A stretch of 64,000 bases of DNA from Phycisphaeraceae bacterium (GCA_019636695.1 JAHBXD010000001.1:861661-925660); one strand, 5' to 3'. Counted from the first letter of the stretch, positions 27,297 to 36,129 are shown. Made by a program: numbers and translations. Notes: generated by a model not told the origin, from the letters alone.

Positions 27297-28361
27297 TCAG
27301 CTTTCGACCGGGGATGCATGGTGTGCTCCCCGGTCGAAGGCAAGCGTTGTCCCGAGCATGTGATCAAGGATTTGGAGCGCGTTGAGGGCTGCTCCCTTCC
27401 GGAGTTGATCGCCGCAGATCCAAAGGCTGATCGTTATGCGTTGATCGGCGACGGAGATGCGAGGGCGGCCGACCGCGATCGGGTTGCGCCCGGCAGCACG
27501 GAGGGGGGTGGGGAATGTCCCCGTGGCAGGGTCGTCGATCAGTTCCAGGCCGGGAGCGCGGGCGAGGAGCGAGCGGAGGGAGGAGGCGTCGATCGACGAC
27601 CGGAGTTCCGCGGATACGGACTGGCTGTGCACGCGCTCGACGGGCACGCGCACGCAGGTCGGGATGATCTCAAGGTCGGGGGTATTCCAGATGCGGCGGG
27701 TTTCGTTGATGAGTTTGCGTTCTTCGAGATTGAAGCCGGTTTCGAGATCGATGGGTGATTCGTGCGTGAACACGTTGAAGGCACAGGATTCGGGGAACAC
27801 CTTGGAAGGCACGCTGCGACCTTCGAGCGCAGCGCGTGTTTGCTCGCGAAGTTCGTCGATGCCGGCAAGGCCGGCGCCGGAGACCGCCTGATAGGTTGAC
27901 ACCATGATGCGAGTGATGCCGCATGCCCGGCGAATGGGTTCAAGAGCGGTGAGCAGGATTGTCGTCGAACAATTGGGGTTGGCAACCAGACGTGAGCGGC
28001 TGCCGAGGGCATCGGCATTGACCTCGGGGATGACGAGCGGCACGGCAGGATCGGCCCGAAATGCGGATGAGTTGTCGATGACCAGACAGCCGTACTCGGC
28101 GGCCTGTGGAGCAAAGCGTCGGGCTGTTTCGGCATCGGCCGCAAAGATCGCGGCATCGCACGATGCAAGGGCCTCGGAAGTGAGTTCGGAGGTTCGAAGT
28201 GTGCAAGCACCGTACGGCAGCGGCGCCCCCGCCGACCGGGAGGAAGCGAGCGGAACAACGTGTGAAGCGGGGTGGCCGGCTTCTGCAAGGAGCGAGAGGG
28301 CTTCTCGGCCGACCGCGCCGGTTGCTCCGACGATGGCGATTCGAAGTTGAGACTCAGGCAT
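27297..28361 (-). CDS. asd: Aspartate-semialdehyde dehydrogenase
   Basis: 354 residues from ATG 28361 (MPESQLRIAIVGATGAVGRE). NADP-binding GATGAVG is at the N-terminus, the active-site Cys lies in VANPNCSTT, and SGAGLAGIDEL and the later VPVERVHSQSV are family motifs. It reduces aspartyl phosphate to aspartate semialdehyde for lysine, threonine and methionine synthesis. The start overlaps the end of the aspartokinase-homoserine dehydrogenase gene by 8 nt. The same frame is open upstream to 29006, but that is antisense-like sequence inside the preceding gene and not part of this protein. Confidence 0.93.
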   Translation of the reverse strand: MPESQLRIAIVGATGAVGREALSLLAEAGHPASHVVPLASSRSAGAPLPYGACTLRTSELTSEALASCDAAIFAADAETARRFAPQAAEYGCLVIDNSSAFRADPAVPLVIPEVNADALGSRSRLVANPNCSTTILLTALEPIRRACGITRIMVSTYQAVSGAGLAGIDELREQTRAALEGRSVPSKVFPESCAFNVFTHESPIDLETGFNLEERKLINETRRIWNTPDLEIIPTCVRVPVERVHSQSVSAELRSSIDASSLRSLLARAPGLELIDDPATGTFPTPLRAAGRNPIAVGRPRISVADQRITISLWICGDQLRKGAALNALQILDHMLGTTLAFDRGAHHASPVES

Positions 28362-30054
28362 GGGCGGGTGTCTCCTGGGGAAGTTCTCGGGCGCGAAGCG
28401 GCAGAGCCGACCTTGCGAGTGAGAGGGCATCGGCGAGCACCGCTTCGGCGGTGGGCCAGCGGCCCGCGCCAGCGCCGCGGAGGATGCGGGTTGTACCGTT
28501 GCCGGTCGAGAGCACGACGGCGTTGTATGCTCCGGGCAGATCGTAGAGCGGATCGCCTGGAGCGAGTGCTTCGATAGCGATACGCGCGGTTGCTCGCTCG
28601 ACATCAAGCGTGGCAACTTGGCGGAGGCGGTGGTCTGGCGGGCACGAAGGGAATGCATGAGCTTCGAGTGCCTGAGCCGTAATGGGCATGCTCTCGGGCA
28701 ACCCGAGCGTGCGGGCAATGATGCGGAGTTTTTCGGCGGCGTCGCGCCCGGACAGATCCGCGGTCGGGTCGGTTTCCGCCAGGCCGTGGGCTTGCGCCAA
28801 TCTGACGGCGTGGGCGAACGTGTGGCCTTCGCTGATGCGGTTGAGCACGTAGTTGGTTGTGCCGTTGAGCACGCCGCGGAGTGATCGAACAGAGATAGCG
28901 GTGATCGCTTCGAGTACAGGGACCGCACCGCCGACTGCGGCGGAGCAGCGAATCGATGCGCCGGTGCGGCAGGCGATGCTTTCAAGTTCTTTGCCGAAGG
29001 CAGCAACGACCGATTTGTTGGCCGTCACGACTGCGGTCCCGCACTCTAGGGCCGCTTCAAGGCATGACTTGGCGGGAGTCAGCCCACCGAGGCATTCGAT
29101 AACCACATCGAGTTCGCTCGCGGCAAGGTGCACAGGGTCGGTTGTCAACAGTCGCCGAAGCCGCGGGGGCAGGGAGTGTCGCGAGGGATCGCGTACGGCG
29201 ATGCTGCGGATCGTAAAGGATTCGGGAAGTTGACAAAGAAGGTCGAGGACGCCGCGTCCGACGACACCAAGTCCGAGTATGCCCACTCGGAGAGGCATCG
29301 GCCGATCGATCTGCGTTGTCAGGCGTGTTCGAGGTGAGCCGATGTGTGTAGGCACAGTCGCGTTGGTTCGACCAAGTTCAAAGGAAATCGCGACATCCTG
29401 CGCGTAGCGAACCGCCTTATGCTGCACGATCGAGCCATCGGTCTCCAACGCATCGGCGAATGTGGCTTGCGCATATCGGCGCGGAGGAGGCGAATGCCGA
29501 ACCGGGTCGGCCTCGTAGAGGCCATCGACGTCCTTGATGAGGCGGCAGCAGGCTGCCCCGAGCCGGTTGGCAAGGAAGAGGGCGGATAGGTCGGAACCGC
29601 CCCGGCCGAGCACAACCGTCCGTCCGTCGGTGCCGATCGCGATATAGCCCGGCACAACCACGATGCCGCTTCGATCGAGTGCCGTTTGAACGCGGAGAAC
29701 ATCAAGGTCGATTGGTGTCGCATCGAGAGGGTGCCCGCGGGCGATGAGGCCAACAGCCGCGGGGGTCAGCACATGGGCAGGGATTCCCGCCCGGTCAAGG
29801 TGCAGGCCGAGTAAGGCCGCGGATTCGAGTTCCCCCCCGGCCACGAGTGCAGCGACTGAAAATGGATCGGGCGAATCATGCCATCGGCGGGCCTGCTCGA
29901 GAAGTTGATCGGTACGACCGACAAGGGCTGAGACCACGGCGACAACTTGCCAGCCCTCGCGTTTCCAACGGTAGATTTCGTGCACGGCGATACGAAGTCG
30001 GTCTTCATCGAGCAACACCGAGCCACCGAACTTCAGAACGATCAGGCGGGGCAT
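28354..30054 (-). CDS. thrA: Bifunctional aspartokinase-homoserine dehydrogenase lacking ACT domain
   Basis: 566 residues from ATG 30054. The aspartokinase catalytic domain comes first: KFGGSV at 8-13, LVAGGELESAALL, RGGSDLSALFLA and IKDVDGLYEADP, ending about residue 250. The homoserine dehydrogenase Rossmann motif GILGLGVVGRG begins about residue 258, then VVTANKS, GGAVPVLEAI, LNGTTNYVL and the DPTADLSGRDAAEKL catalytic region. The two domains are joined almost directly, so the tandem ACT domains of the ~820-residue enterobacterial ThrA have no room, and no C-terminal ACT is present either. It makes aspartyl phosphate and homoserine. The start overlaps the upstream PLP enzyme gene by 13 nt. 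Confidence 0.92.
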   Translation of the reverse strand: MPRLIVLKFGGSVLLDEDRLRIAVHEIYRWKREGWQVVAVVSALVGRTDQLLEQARRWHDSPDPFSVAALVAGGELESAALLGLHLDRAGIPAHVLTPAAVGLIARGHPLDATPIDLDVLRVQTALDRSGIVVVPGYIAIGTDGRTVVLGRGGSDLSALFLANRLGAACCRLIKDVDGLYEADPVRHSPPPRRYAQATFADALETDGSIVQHKAVRYAQDVAISFELGRTNATVPTHIGSPRTRLTTQIDRPMPLRVGILGLGVVGRGVLDLLCQLPESFTIRSIAVRDPSRHSLPPRLRRLLTTDPVHLAASELDVVIECLGGLTPAKSCLEAALECGTAVVTANKSVVAAFGKELESIACRTGASIRCSAAVGGAVPVLEAITAISVRSLRGVLNGTTNYVLNRISEGHTFAHAVRLAQAHGLAETDPTADLSGRDAAEKLRIIARTLGLPESMPITAQALEAHAFPSCPPDHRLRQVATLDVERATARIAIEALAPGDPLYDLPGAYNAVVLSTGNGTTRILRGAGAGRWPTAEAVLADALSLARSALPLRARELPQETPAHA

Positions 30055-31271
30055 GGCAGGTGCTCCTTGTTCGAGGCGACAGTGATGGCAGGGCAGGCGG
30101 GAGCCGCGGCGGCGAGGGGGTCGAGCGCCTGAGCGAGATCGTCGATGATCGCCTGGGTTGGTTCGAGGCCGACCGAGAGGCGGAGCAGACCGTCGGTGAT
30201 GCCGACATCGCACCTTTGCTCGGCGGGTACGTCGGCATGTGTCATGGTGGCGGGGTGCGTGAGGAGCGATTCAACAGAGCCGATGTGCTCGGCAAGCGTG
30301 ATGAGTCTGAGGTTGCGTGCAACAGCCCGGCCCGCATCAATGCCGCCATAGACTTCAAAGGTGACTACGGGACCATGCGCTCCTAAATGCTGGCTGCGGG
30401 CAAGGGAACGCTGTGCATCATCCGCAAGGGTGGGATAGTGCACGGCAGATACCGCTTGATGGCGAACCAGCCAGTGCGCGATGGCATGTGCCGACTGGGA
30501 TTGATGGCGAATGCGAACGGGAAGCGTGCGCAGGCCGTTGAGGGTGAGCCACGCATTGAAGGGGGTTTGAATGGCGCCAGTGCATTTGCGGATGAATCGG
30601 AAACGTTCGATCAAGTCTGCGTCGCGGGATACAAGTGCCCCTCCGAGCGCGAGTGAATGCCCTTCGATCGATTTGGTCGTGGCATAGACCGAAACATCAG
30701 CGCCAAGATCGAGAGGTTGCTGGAGCACTGGGGTCAGAAACGTGTTGTCAACCGCCAGAAGGGCGCCAGCGCTCCGAGCGATGTCTGCGGCGGAGGCGAT
30801 GTCGGTGAGTTCGAGCGTCGGATTCGCGGGGGTTTCGATGAAGATCAGTCGAGTAGAGGGGCGAACGGCCCTGGCGATGGCGCCGGTATCGACGGCGTTG
30901 ACGAAGGTCGTGTTGATGCCCAAACCGGAGAGAACCTGCCGGAGCAGGCGCGTTGTGCCGCCATAAACGCTTCGACCGCAGACGACATGATCTCCAGCGC
31001 GAAGCAGGGTGAGAAAGAGGGCGGTTTCGGCGGCAAGACCCGAAGCAAACGTCACTGCGGCGGGTGCGCCTTCGAGAGTACCAAGGGCTGATTCCAACTC
31101 GGATACGGTCGGATTCGAAACTCGAGAGTATTGATGCGGGGGGTCGCTGCCGATCGCCGCACGAGCGTACGTGGTCGATTGCACGAGCGGGGCGAACAAC
31201 GGATCGCCGTCGCCTCGGCCGCGTGCGATGGATGGACAGAGAACGTCAGGCAGGAAGGTGGACTGGCTCAT
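30042..31271 (-). CDS. Cys/Met metabolism PLP-dependent enzyme (cystathionine gamma-synthase-like)
   Basis: 409 residues. Family motifs: YSRVSNPTVSELE, ASGLAAETALFL, FIETPANPTLELTD, the PLP lysine Lys200 in ATTKSIEGHS, and a C-terminal SLGGVESLL-equivalent (HIGSVESLLTHPATMTH). The SVESL and THADV patterns fit cystathionine gamma-synthase, gamma-lyase or homocysteine-forming sulfhydrylases equally. The SAM riboswitch upstream and the homoserine-making enzymes downstream argue for methionine synthesis. GGAGG lies 9 nt before ATG 31271, inside the loop of a small hairpin. Confidence 0.9.
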   Translation of the reverse strand: MSQSTFLPDVLCPSIARGRGDGDPLFAPLVQSTTYARAAIGSDPPHQYSRVSNPTVSELESALGTLEGAPAAVTFASGLAAETALFLTLLRAGDHVVCGRSVYGGTTRLLRQVLSGLGINTTFVNAVDTGAIARAVRPSTRLIFIETPANPTLELTDIASAADIARSAGALLAVDNTFLTPVLQQPLDLGADVSVYATTKSIEGHSLALGGALVSRDADLIERFRFIRKCTGAIQTPFNAWLTLNGLRTLPVRIRHQSQSAHAIAHWLVRHQAVSAVHYPTLADDAQRSLARSQHLGAHGPVVTFEVYGGIDAGRAVARNLRLITLAEHIGSVESLLTHPATMTHADVPAEQRCDVGITDGLLRLSVGLEPTQAIIDDLAQALDPLAAAAPACPAITVASNKEHLPCPA

Positions 31272-31273
31272 GA

Positions 31274-31296
31274 GCCGTGGCCTCCGTGGTCACGGC
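31274..31296 (-). promoter_or_regulatory. Hairpin carrying the Shine-Dalgarno of the PLP enzyme gene
   Basis: On the transcript GCCGTG and CACGGC pair and place the GGAGG of the ribosome-binding site in the 11-nt loop, three nt before the AUG. It could be an expression platform that hides or presents the site in response to the upstream riboswitch. No T-run is seen between the riboswitch and the gene, which favours translational control. This is inferred. Confidence 0.4.
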
Positions 31297-31371
31297 ATCA
31301 AGAGGATCCAGAGTGGCGTGAGCGGCAGCGACGATCGCTGCGAGTATTTTGGTGGATCCCACATGGTTCCA

Positions 31372-31479
31372 CCCGCATCGGTCCCCACGCCGGGGCTGGC
31401 CTCGGCACCGTGGCGGGGTTGTTTCCCGCTCGGTTGCCGCCCGGGACGTTGTGAGGCATCCCGGGACTCTTGATGCAAG
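31372..31479 (-). promoter_or_regulatory. SAM-I-clan riboswitch
   Basis: About 100 nt upstream of the PLP enzyme. On the minus strand P1 is CUUGCAUC (from 31479) pairing with GAUGCGGG (to 31372). After P1 comes AAGAGU as in SAM-I. P2 is CCCGGGA paired with UCCCGGG. Then GGCAACC, the conserved SAM-I strand, pairs with GGUGCC to form P3, which encloses a GCGGG/CCCGC stem. P4 is CCCC/GGGG just before the P1 3' strand. The loop of P2 is short. Order and conserved strings match the SAM-I aptamer. It should sense S-adenosylmethionine and lower expression of the metB-like/thrA/asd operon. Confidence 0.75.
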
Positions 31480-31703
31480 CGGAATCAGAATAGCCCGACC
31501 CACGCGGGAGTCAAGAGGTTGTTGCGTGCGGCGATGTTCTCGGGCTTTAGCCGACAAGGGGCGTAGGCGGCGCCGCAACATGCCGGACGGGTGGTCAGGT
31601 TCGGCATATGTGACCATGGGATTGGCGGTTTTCACGCTGAAAAACCTGGAAATCACTTCATGACGGCGTGTCGAAGGGATACGGTATGAGGAGCAGGAAT
31701 TCC

Positions 31704-32795
31704 ATGCATCGGGAGCACACCAGCATGTTGACCACGTGCCTACGTCGTAGAGTCCCTCGCAAGCTCGGCTCGAGGGTGAGTCTTGCGATCGGAGCAATCT
31801 CGGCACTCTGTGTGTCGGCAACGGGCCAGACGTTGCCCGATGTCGCGATCGTGGCGGCGGCATCGAACACGGCCAACGAGCAGACCAACACGCGCTTTAC
31901 CGACCCACGGGATAAACTGATGGGCACGGGGCTTTTCAACAGCGTCACGATCATCAGCACGACGCCGTTCGGGGGCGGGCGAATACCGACTCTTGAAGAG
32001 CTGCAGCAGTATCGCGCGGTGCTTGTCTGGAGTAATGACAGCCATCGGGATTCCGTCGCGCTGGGCAACGTGCTTGCCGACTACGTCGATGCGGGCGGCG
32101 GCGTTGTGCATGCGGTGTTCGGCAACACGAGCACCGTGGCGGCACGCCAGCTCCTCGGACGCTGGCAGGACGAGGCGTATTACCTGATTCCTCCGGCCAG
32201 CGGCTGGCAGGGCACTGAAGCCCCCGGCCGTTCGATGGGGCAGATCTTGGTCGACAACCACCCGATCATGGAGGGCGTGCACTCGTTCTTCGCGTTCGGC
32301 TATATCGTGCAGGGACTCGGGCCTTGGGGAGCGTTTCGGCCGAATACACGTGAAGTTGTCCCTGGCGCCACCAAAGTTGCTCTGTGGGATGACGGCGCAA
32401 CGCTGGTGGTCGTGGGGCCGAACCCGAGGGTAGTGGAACTCGGCATGCACCCCGTCAGCAGCGATGTCAACGCCCTGGGCTACTGGGATGCTGCGACGGA
32501 TGGCGCCCGGCTGATGGCCAATGCCTTGCTGTATGCGATGCAGCCCACGGGTTGCGCAGCCGATTTCACAACTTCGAGCGATCCGAACGACCCGTCTTAC
32601 GGAGTTCCGGACGGTGTGCTTGATCAGTCGGACTTTTTCTACTTTCTCGATCAGTTTGTGGCCGGCAACCTAGCCGTCGCAGACCTGAGCGGCTCGACTG
32701 ACCCGAACGACCCCGGCTACGGAAACCCGGACGGTGTGCTCGATGCCTCTGACCTTTTCTATTACCTCGATCTCTTCGCGCTTGGTTGCCCGTGA
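31704..32795 (+). CDS. Secreted protein with C-terminal dockerin-like (GC-type) repeats
   Basis: 363 residues from ATG 31704 (AGGAG about 10 nt upstream; later ATG 31725 is also possible). A signal peptide (VSLAIGAISALCVSATGQ) is followed by a ~230-residue domain with a glutamine-amidotransferase/ThuA-like look (LPDVAIVAAAS, AVLVWSNDS, LADYVDAGGGVVHAVFG, GHDG-less). The C-terminus has two ~37-residue Ca-binding repeats, D-P-N-D-P-x-Y-G-x-P-D-G-V-L-D...F-Y-F-L-D-x-F, with Cys at the start of the first and in the final GCP. Repeats of this kind occur in Phycisphaerae extracellular proteins and may serve surface attachment; mechanism unknown. Confidence 0.85.
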   Translation: MHREHTSMLTTCLRRRVPRKLGSRVSLAIGAISALCVSATGQTLPDVAIVAAASNTANEQTNTRFTDPRDKLMGTGLFNSVTIISTTPFGGGRIPTLEELQQYRAVLVWSNDSHRDSVALGNVLADYVDAGGGVVHAVFGNTSTVAARQLLGRWQDEAYYLIPPASGWQGTEAPGRSMGQILVDNHPIMEGVHSFFAFGYIVQGLGPWGAFRPNTREVVPGATKVALWDDGATLVVVGPNPRVVELGMHPVSSDVNALGYWDAATDGARLMANALLYAMQPTGCAADFTTSSDPNDPSYGVPDGVLDQSDFFYFLDQFVAGNLAVADLSGSTDPNDPGYGNPDGVLDASDLFYYLDLFALGCP

Positions 32796-32827
32796 CGAAC
32801 GGCAAGGGTGAGGAGACTATCGCTCGG

Positions 32828-33952
32828 TCAGGCCGCAGGGCGATGACTCAGGCATGCGTCGATCAGGGCTTCGATTTTCGCCCGTGACAACTCGAGATTG
32901 TTCGCTGAGGTCATGGCCGCGGCAGCTTCCGCGGCGATGTCACCCAGACCGGCAAGTCCACTGTCCGCATCGGCCGAGAGGAGTTCCATGCACGCGCGGC
33001 GACATAGGTTCATATCCCCGTGAGCCAGTCCCTTGGCCAGCGATGACGCGATACGACGGGCGTCATCAACGCCGGGGCGGCCCGCTGATGGCGTCGTTTT
33101 CGGTCTGCCGTCGCGCTCATTGAGCAGAAAATCACCAAGCGTGCGCAGGAAGGTATCTTGCGTCAAGGGTTTGGCGAGCAGGGCGTCGACGCCGGCCGAT
33201 TCAGATTCGGCCATCGATGCCTTGGATACATCTGATGCGTACATCACGACGGGCAGATTCATGCGCTCAGCCTTCAACTGCGCGATGACATCAATCCCGG
33301 AAGTATCGCCCAACTGCTGGTTGACGAGGATCAGATCACACCCATCACGCACCATTTCCACGGCTTGCATCGCGTTGCGGGCGTGGCGAAGCCTCACCCT
33401 GCTGAGTCTCAGGAAATGCTGGATGACCCGAAGGTCGAGGTCATCGGGATCGACAACCACCAGGCATCCTTCAAGCTGCGCTGGATCAACGCGTTCGAGC
33501 GCGAACAGCGCGGGCACGCCCTCTCGAGGGATGTAGTCGCGGATGTTGATCGGCGTCTCGAAACTGATGCCGAGTTCGTGGATCAACCCTCGACGGTGCT
33601 GGCACCGGACGATCTTGCCCAGGACAGGCGTTGGTCCTTGTGTCAGGTGCGGCAGAATCACCGCGCATCGGCTTCCGGGATGGATGAACGAGTTGTGAAG
33701 AATCGCCATCCCACCCTGCGAGATATTGCGGCAGACGACGCGAATGACGGTGTCTTGCCCGCCGGGTTGACGAATCTTGATGAAGACTCGTTCAAGCCGG
33801 TGCGGCCAACGGTGAAACTTTCGATATGCACCTGAACGATCCACCTGGTCGTCCAGTTCGTTCAGCAGTGATTCGAGCGCGCGGCCGCGAATCCCGATGG
33901 AGTTGGGCCGCTGCTGGCTGTTCTCGTGGTCGGATCCGTGATTACTAGACAT
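32828..33952 (-). CDS. PilZ domain plus degenerate response-regulator receiver protein
   Basis: 374 residues. The N-terminal PilZ domain (about 40-150) has HRWPHR and N-I-S-Q-G-G, the R-x-x-x-R and N-x-S-x-x-G parts of a cyclic-di-GMP site. A receiver domain follows (about 162-285) with acidic Asp168/170/171 (VVDPDD) and Lys261 (AKPLT), but the phosphoacceptor position (DLILVNQQLGD) is Asn211 in place of Asp. The last ~80 residues are helical, with a histidine-phosphotransfer-like length but no obvious His motif. It is a likely phosphorylation-independent signalling adaptor. No histidine kinase is nearby. Confidence 0.82.
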   Translation of the reverse strand: MSSNHGSDHENSQQRPNSIGIRGRALESLLNELDDQVDRSGAYRKFHRWPHRLERVFIKIRQPGGQDTVIRVVCRNISQGGMAILHNSFIHPGSRCAVILPHLTQGPTPVLGKIVRCQHRRGLIHELGISFETPINIRDYIPREGVPALFALERVDPAQLEGCLVVVDPDDLDLRVIQHFLRLSRVRLRHARNAMQAVEMVRDGCDLILVNQQLGDTSGIDVIAQLKAERMNLPVVMYASDVSKASMAESESAGVDALLAKPLTQDTFLRTLGDFLLNERDGRPKTTPSAGRPGVDDARRIASSLAKGLAHGDMNLCRRACMELLSADADSGLAGLGDIAAEAAAAMTSANNLELSRAKIEALIDACLSHRPAA

Positions 33953-34290
33953 GGCAGCCTCTGGAATTCACGCGGTGCTATCGGCGGGTACGCGGGGGGC
34001 GCATCGGCGGCAGCCGCAAGCGGGGCGCTCTCCGGAGGTTGAATCTGCGGGTTGGAGCGGCGGGGGGGTACCGGGCGTATCCGTGGCGTCTCGGGGAATG
34101 GAGTTCTCGGACCAGGCAGCTGGACGACGGTTTGAGGCGTGCGTCGAGGACGAGTCCCGAAGAGAATGCGGGAGAAGATGCCTCGGCGAGCCGATCCAAG
34201 TGCTCTCGGCGGGCGTAGACCGGCGAGATCGGCGAGCGCTACTCTAGGGGATTCCCTGGAGGGTGGGTCGGATCACGGAGGACAGGCGTC
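33953..34290. other. Intergenic region before glmS
   Basis: 338 bp, very G-rich. A 98-codon plus frame (33951-34247) has no protein-like features. No glmS ribozyme core was found. GGAG is 10 nt before the glmS ATG. The region should contain the divergent promoters for the PilZ/receiver gene and glmS; I cannot pick them out. Confidence 0.5.
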
Positions 34291-36120
34291 ATGTGTGGAA
34301 TTGTCGCGTACGTGGGGGGCAAGCGTGCGGAGCCTCTGTTGATCGAAGGGTTGAAGCGGTTGGAGTATCGGGGGTATGACTCGGCGGGTGTGGCGCTGCT
34401 GACAGACGAGGGAATGAAGATCGTTCGGGCGGTCGGTCGGGTGGCCAACCTGGAAGACAAGCTGGAGAACCTGGGGGGTCTTCAAGGAACGGTGGGGCTG
34501 GCACACACGCGATGGGCGACCCATGGCGGGGTGACTGAAGCCAACGCGCACCCGCATCGTGATGATCGCTCGGGCATCTGCCTTGTGCATAACGGCATTA
34601 TTGAGAACTACGCGGCGCTGCGCACCTATCTTGAAGAGAAGGGTCATCGCTTTCATTCGGAGACGGACACCGAAGTGCTGGCGATGCTGGTAGGTGAGTT
34701 GTATGAAGGTGATCTTGAGCGCGCGGTGCAAGCAGCGCTTCGCGAGGTGACAGGCGCGTACGCGATCGCCGTGATCTGTGAACGAGAGCCGGGCACGATC
34801 GTGTGCGCACGCAAGGGTTCGCCGCTGATCGTGGGTGTAGGCAACAGTGAGTTCATCGTGGCTTCGGATGCCTCGGCGATCGTGGCGCACACGACGCAGG
34901 CGGTAACACTTGAAGACTACAACGTATGCAAGGTGACACGAGAAGGCTTCCGCACTTCGACGATCGATGATGTGGAAATTACGCCCAAAGTGATGCAGCT
35001 TGAGCTTGACCTCGAGCAAATCGAACTGGGCACGTTCTCGCATTTCATGCAGAAAGAGATCTTTGAGCAGCCGAAGGCGCTTCGGAACACCCTTCGCGGC
35101 CGGATTGATGAGTATGAAGGCAAGGTCGTGCTCGGGGGGCTGACGAGTTTCGCCAAGGATCTGGTCAAGGCGCATCGCGTGCTGCTGACCGGGCAGGGCA
35201 CCGCGCTGCATGCGGCGATGATCGGCCGGTATCTGATGGAAGACCTCGGCAAGATTCCGGCGACGGCGGAGTATGCGAGTGAGTTCCGGTATCGCAACCC
35301 GATCATTGAAGACGGCACGGTCGTCATTGCGGTGAGTCAGTCGGGCGAAACGGCGGACACCCTCGCGGCGCTGCAGGAGGCCAAGGACCGCGGCGCCTTG
35401 GCGCTTGGCGTGGTGAATGTCGTCGGCTCGACGATTTCGCGTGAAACGGACGCCGGGGTATACCTGCGAGTCGGACCGGAGATCGGCGTCGCGAGCACGA
35501 AGGCGTTTACGGGTCAGGTTACGGCGCTGACGCTGGTGTCGATATTCCTTGGTCGCCGCCGCTTGATGTCGGCCGAACGGTCGATGATGCTGCTTGAAGA
35601 ACTCAAGCGGGTTCCTGAGCGGATCGAACGCGTGCTCGAACAAGATCGCACGATCAAGCGGGTGACGGAGCGCTATGTCGAGCGGAACAACTGGCTCTTC
35701 CTTGGCCGCGGATACAACTATCCGGTGGCGATGGAAGGAGCGCTCAAGCTCAAGGAAATCAGTTACATCCACGCCGAGGGCATGCCAGCGGCGGAGATGA
35801 AACACGGCCCGATCGCGCTCATTGACGAAGGCATGCCCGCGGTGTTCATTGCCAACCGCGGGCCGCAGTATGAGAAGGTGATGAGCAACATCGCCGAGGT
35901 GCGGGCACGCGGCGGACACGTGATTGCCGTGGCGACAGAGGGTGACGAACACATCAAGACCGTCGCCCAGGATGTGCTCTACGTGCCGGACTGCCCCGAC
36001 TGTCTCAGCCCGATGCTGACGGTCGTGCCCTTGCAGTTGATGGCCTATCACGCGGCAGTCCTTCGCGGACACGACGTGGACAAACCGAGAAACCTGGCCA
36101 AGAGCGTCACGGTGGAGTGA
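34291..36120 (+). CDS. glmS: Glutamine-fructose-6-phosphate aminotransferase (isomerizing)
   Basis: 609 residues, exactly the usual length. The N-terminal Ntn glutaminase begins MCGIVAYVGG with nucleophile Cys2, then RLEYRGYDSAG, TRWATHGGVTEANAHPH and HNGIIENY. Two SIS domains follow (VSQSGETADTLAAL, and LGRGYNYPVAMEGALKLKEISYIHAEG), ending DKPRNLAKSVTVE. It makes glucosamine-6-phosphate for UDP-GlcNAc, feeding peptidoglycan and lipid A. It ends 9 bp from convergent gcvP. Confidence 0.97.
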   Translation: MCGIVAYVGGKRAEPLLIEGLKRLEYRGYDSAGVALLTDEGMKIVRAVGRVANLEDKLENLGGLQGTVGLAHTRWATHGGVTEANAHPHRDDRSGICLVHNGIIENYAALRTYLEEKGHRFHSETDTEVLAMLVGELYEGDLERAVQAALREVTGAYAIAVICEREPGTIVCARKGSPLIVGVGNSEFIVASDASAIVAHTTQAVTLEDYNVCKVTREGFRTSTIDDVEITPKVMQLELDLEQIELGTFSHFMQKEIFEQPKALRNTLRGRIDEYEGKVVLGGLTSFAKDLVKAHRVLLTGQGTALHAAMIGRYLMEDLGKIPATAEYASEFRYRNPIIEDGTVVIAVSQSGETADTLAALQEAKDRGALALGVVNVVGSTISRETDAGVYLRVGPEIGVASTKAFTGQVTALTLVSIFLGRRRLMSAERSMMLLEELKRVPERIERVLEQDRTIKRVTERYVERNNWLFLGRGYNYPVAMEGALKLKEISYIHAEGMPAAEMKHGPIALIDEGMPAVFIANRGPQYEKVMSNIAEVRARGGHVIAVATEGDEHIKTVAQDVLYVPDCPDCLSPMLTVVPLQLMAYHAAVLRGHDVDKPRNLAKSVTVE

Positions 36121-36129
36121 CGCGGCCGA

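Noticed and set aside
27297..29006. 569-residue version of Asd
   Set aside because: The first 215 residues lie inside the aspartokinase fusion gene and are low-complexity; ATG 28361 gives the standard length and start.
33951..34247. 98-codon plus frame before glmS
   Set aside because: No Shine-Dalgarno, G-rich composition, no recognisable pattern; overlaps the probable promoter region.
33953..34290. glmS ribozyme upstream of glmS
   Set aside because: The conserved catalytic core strings were not found and these ribozymes are mostly known from Firmicutes.
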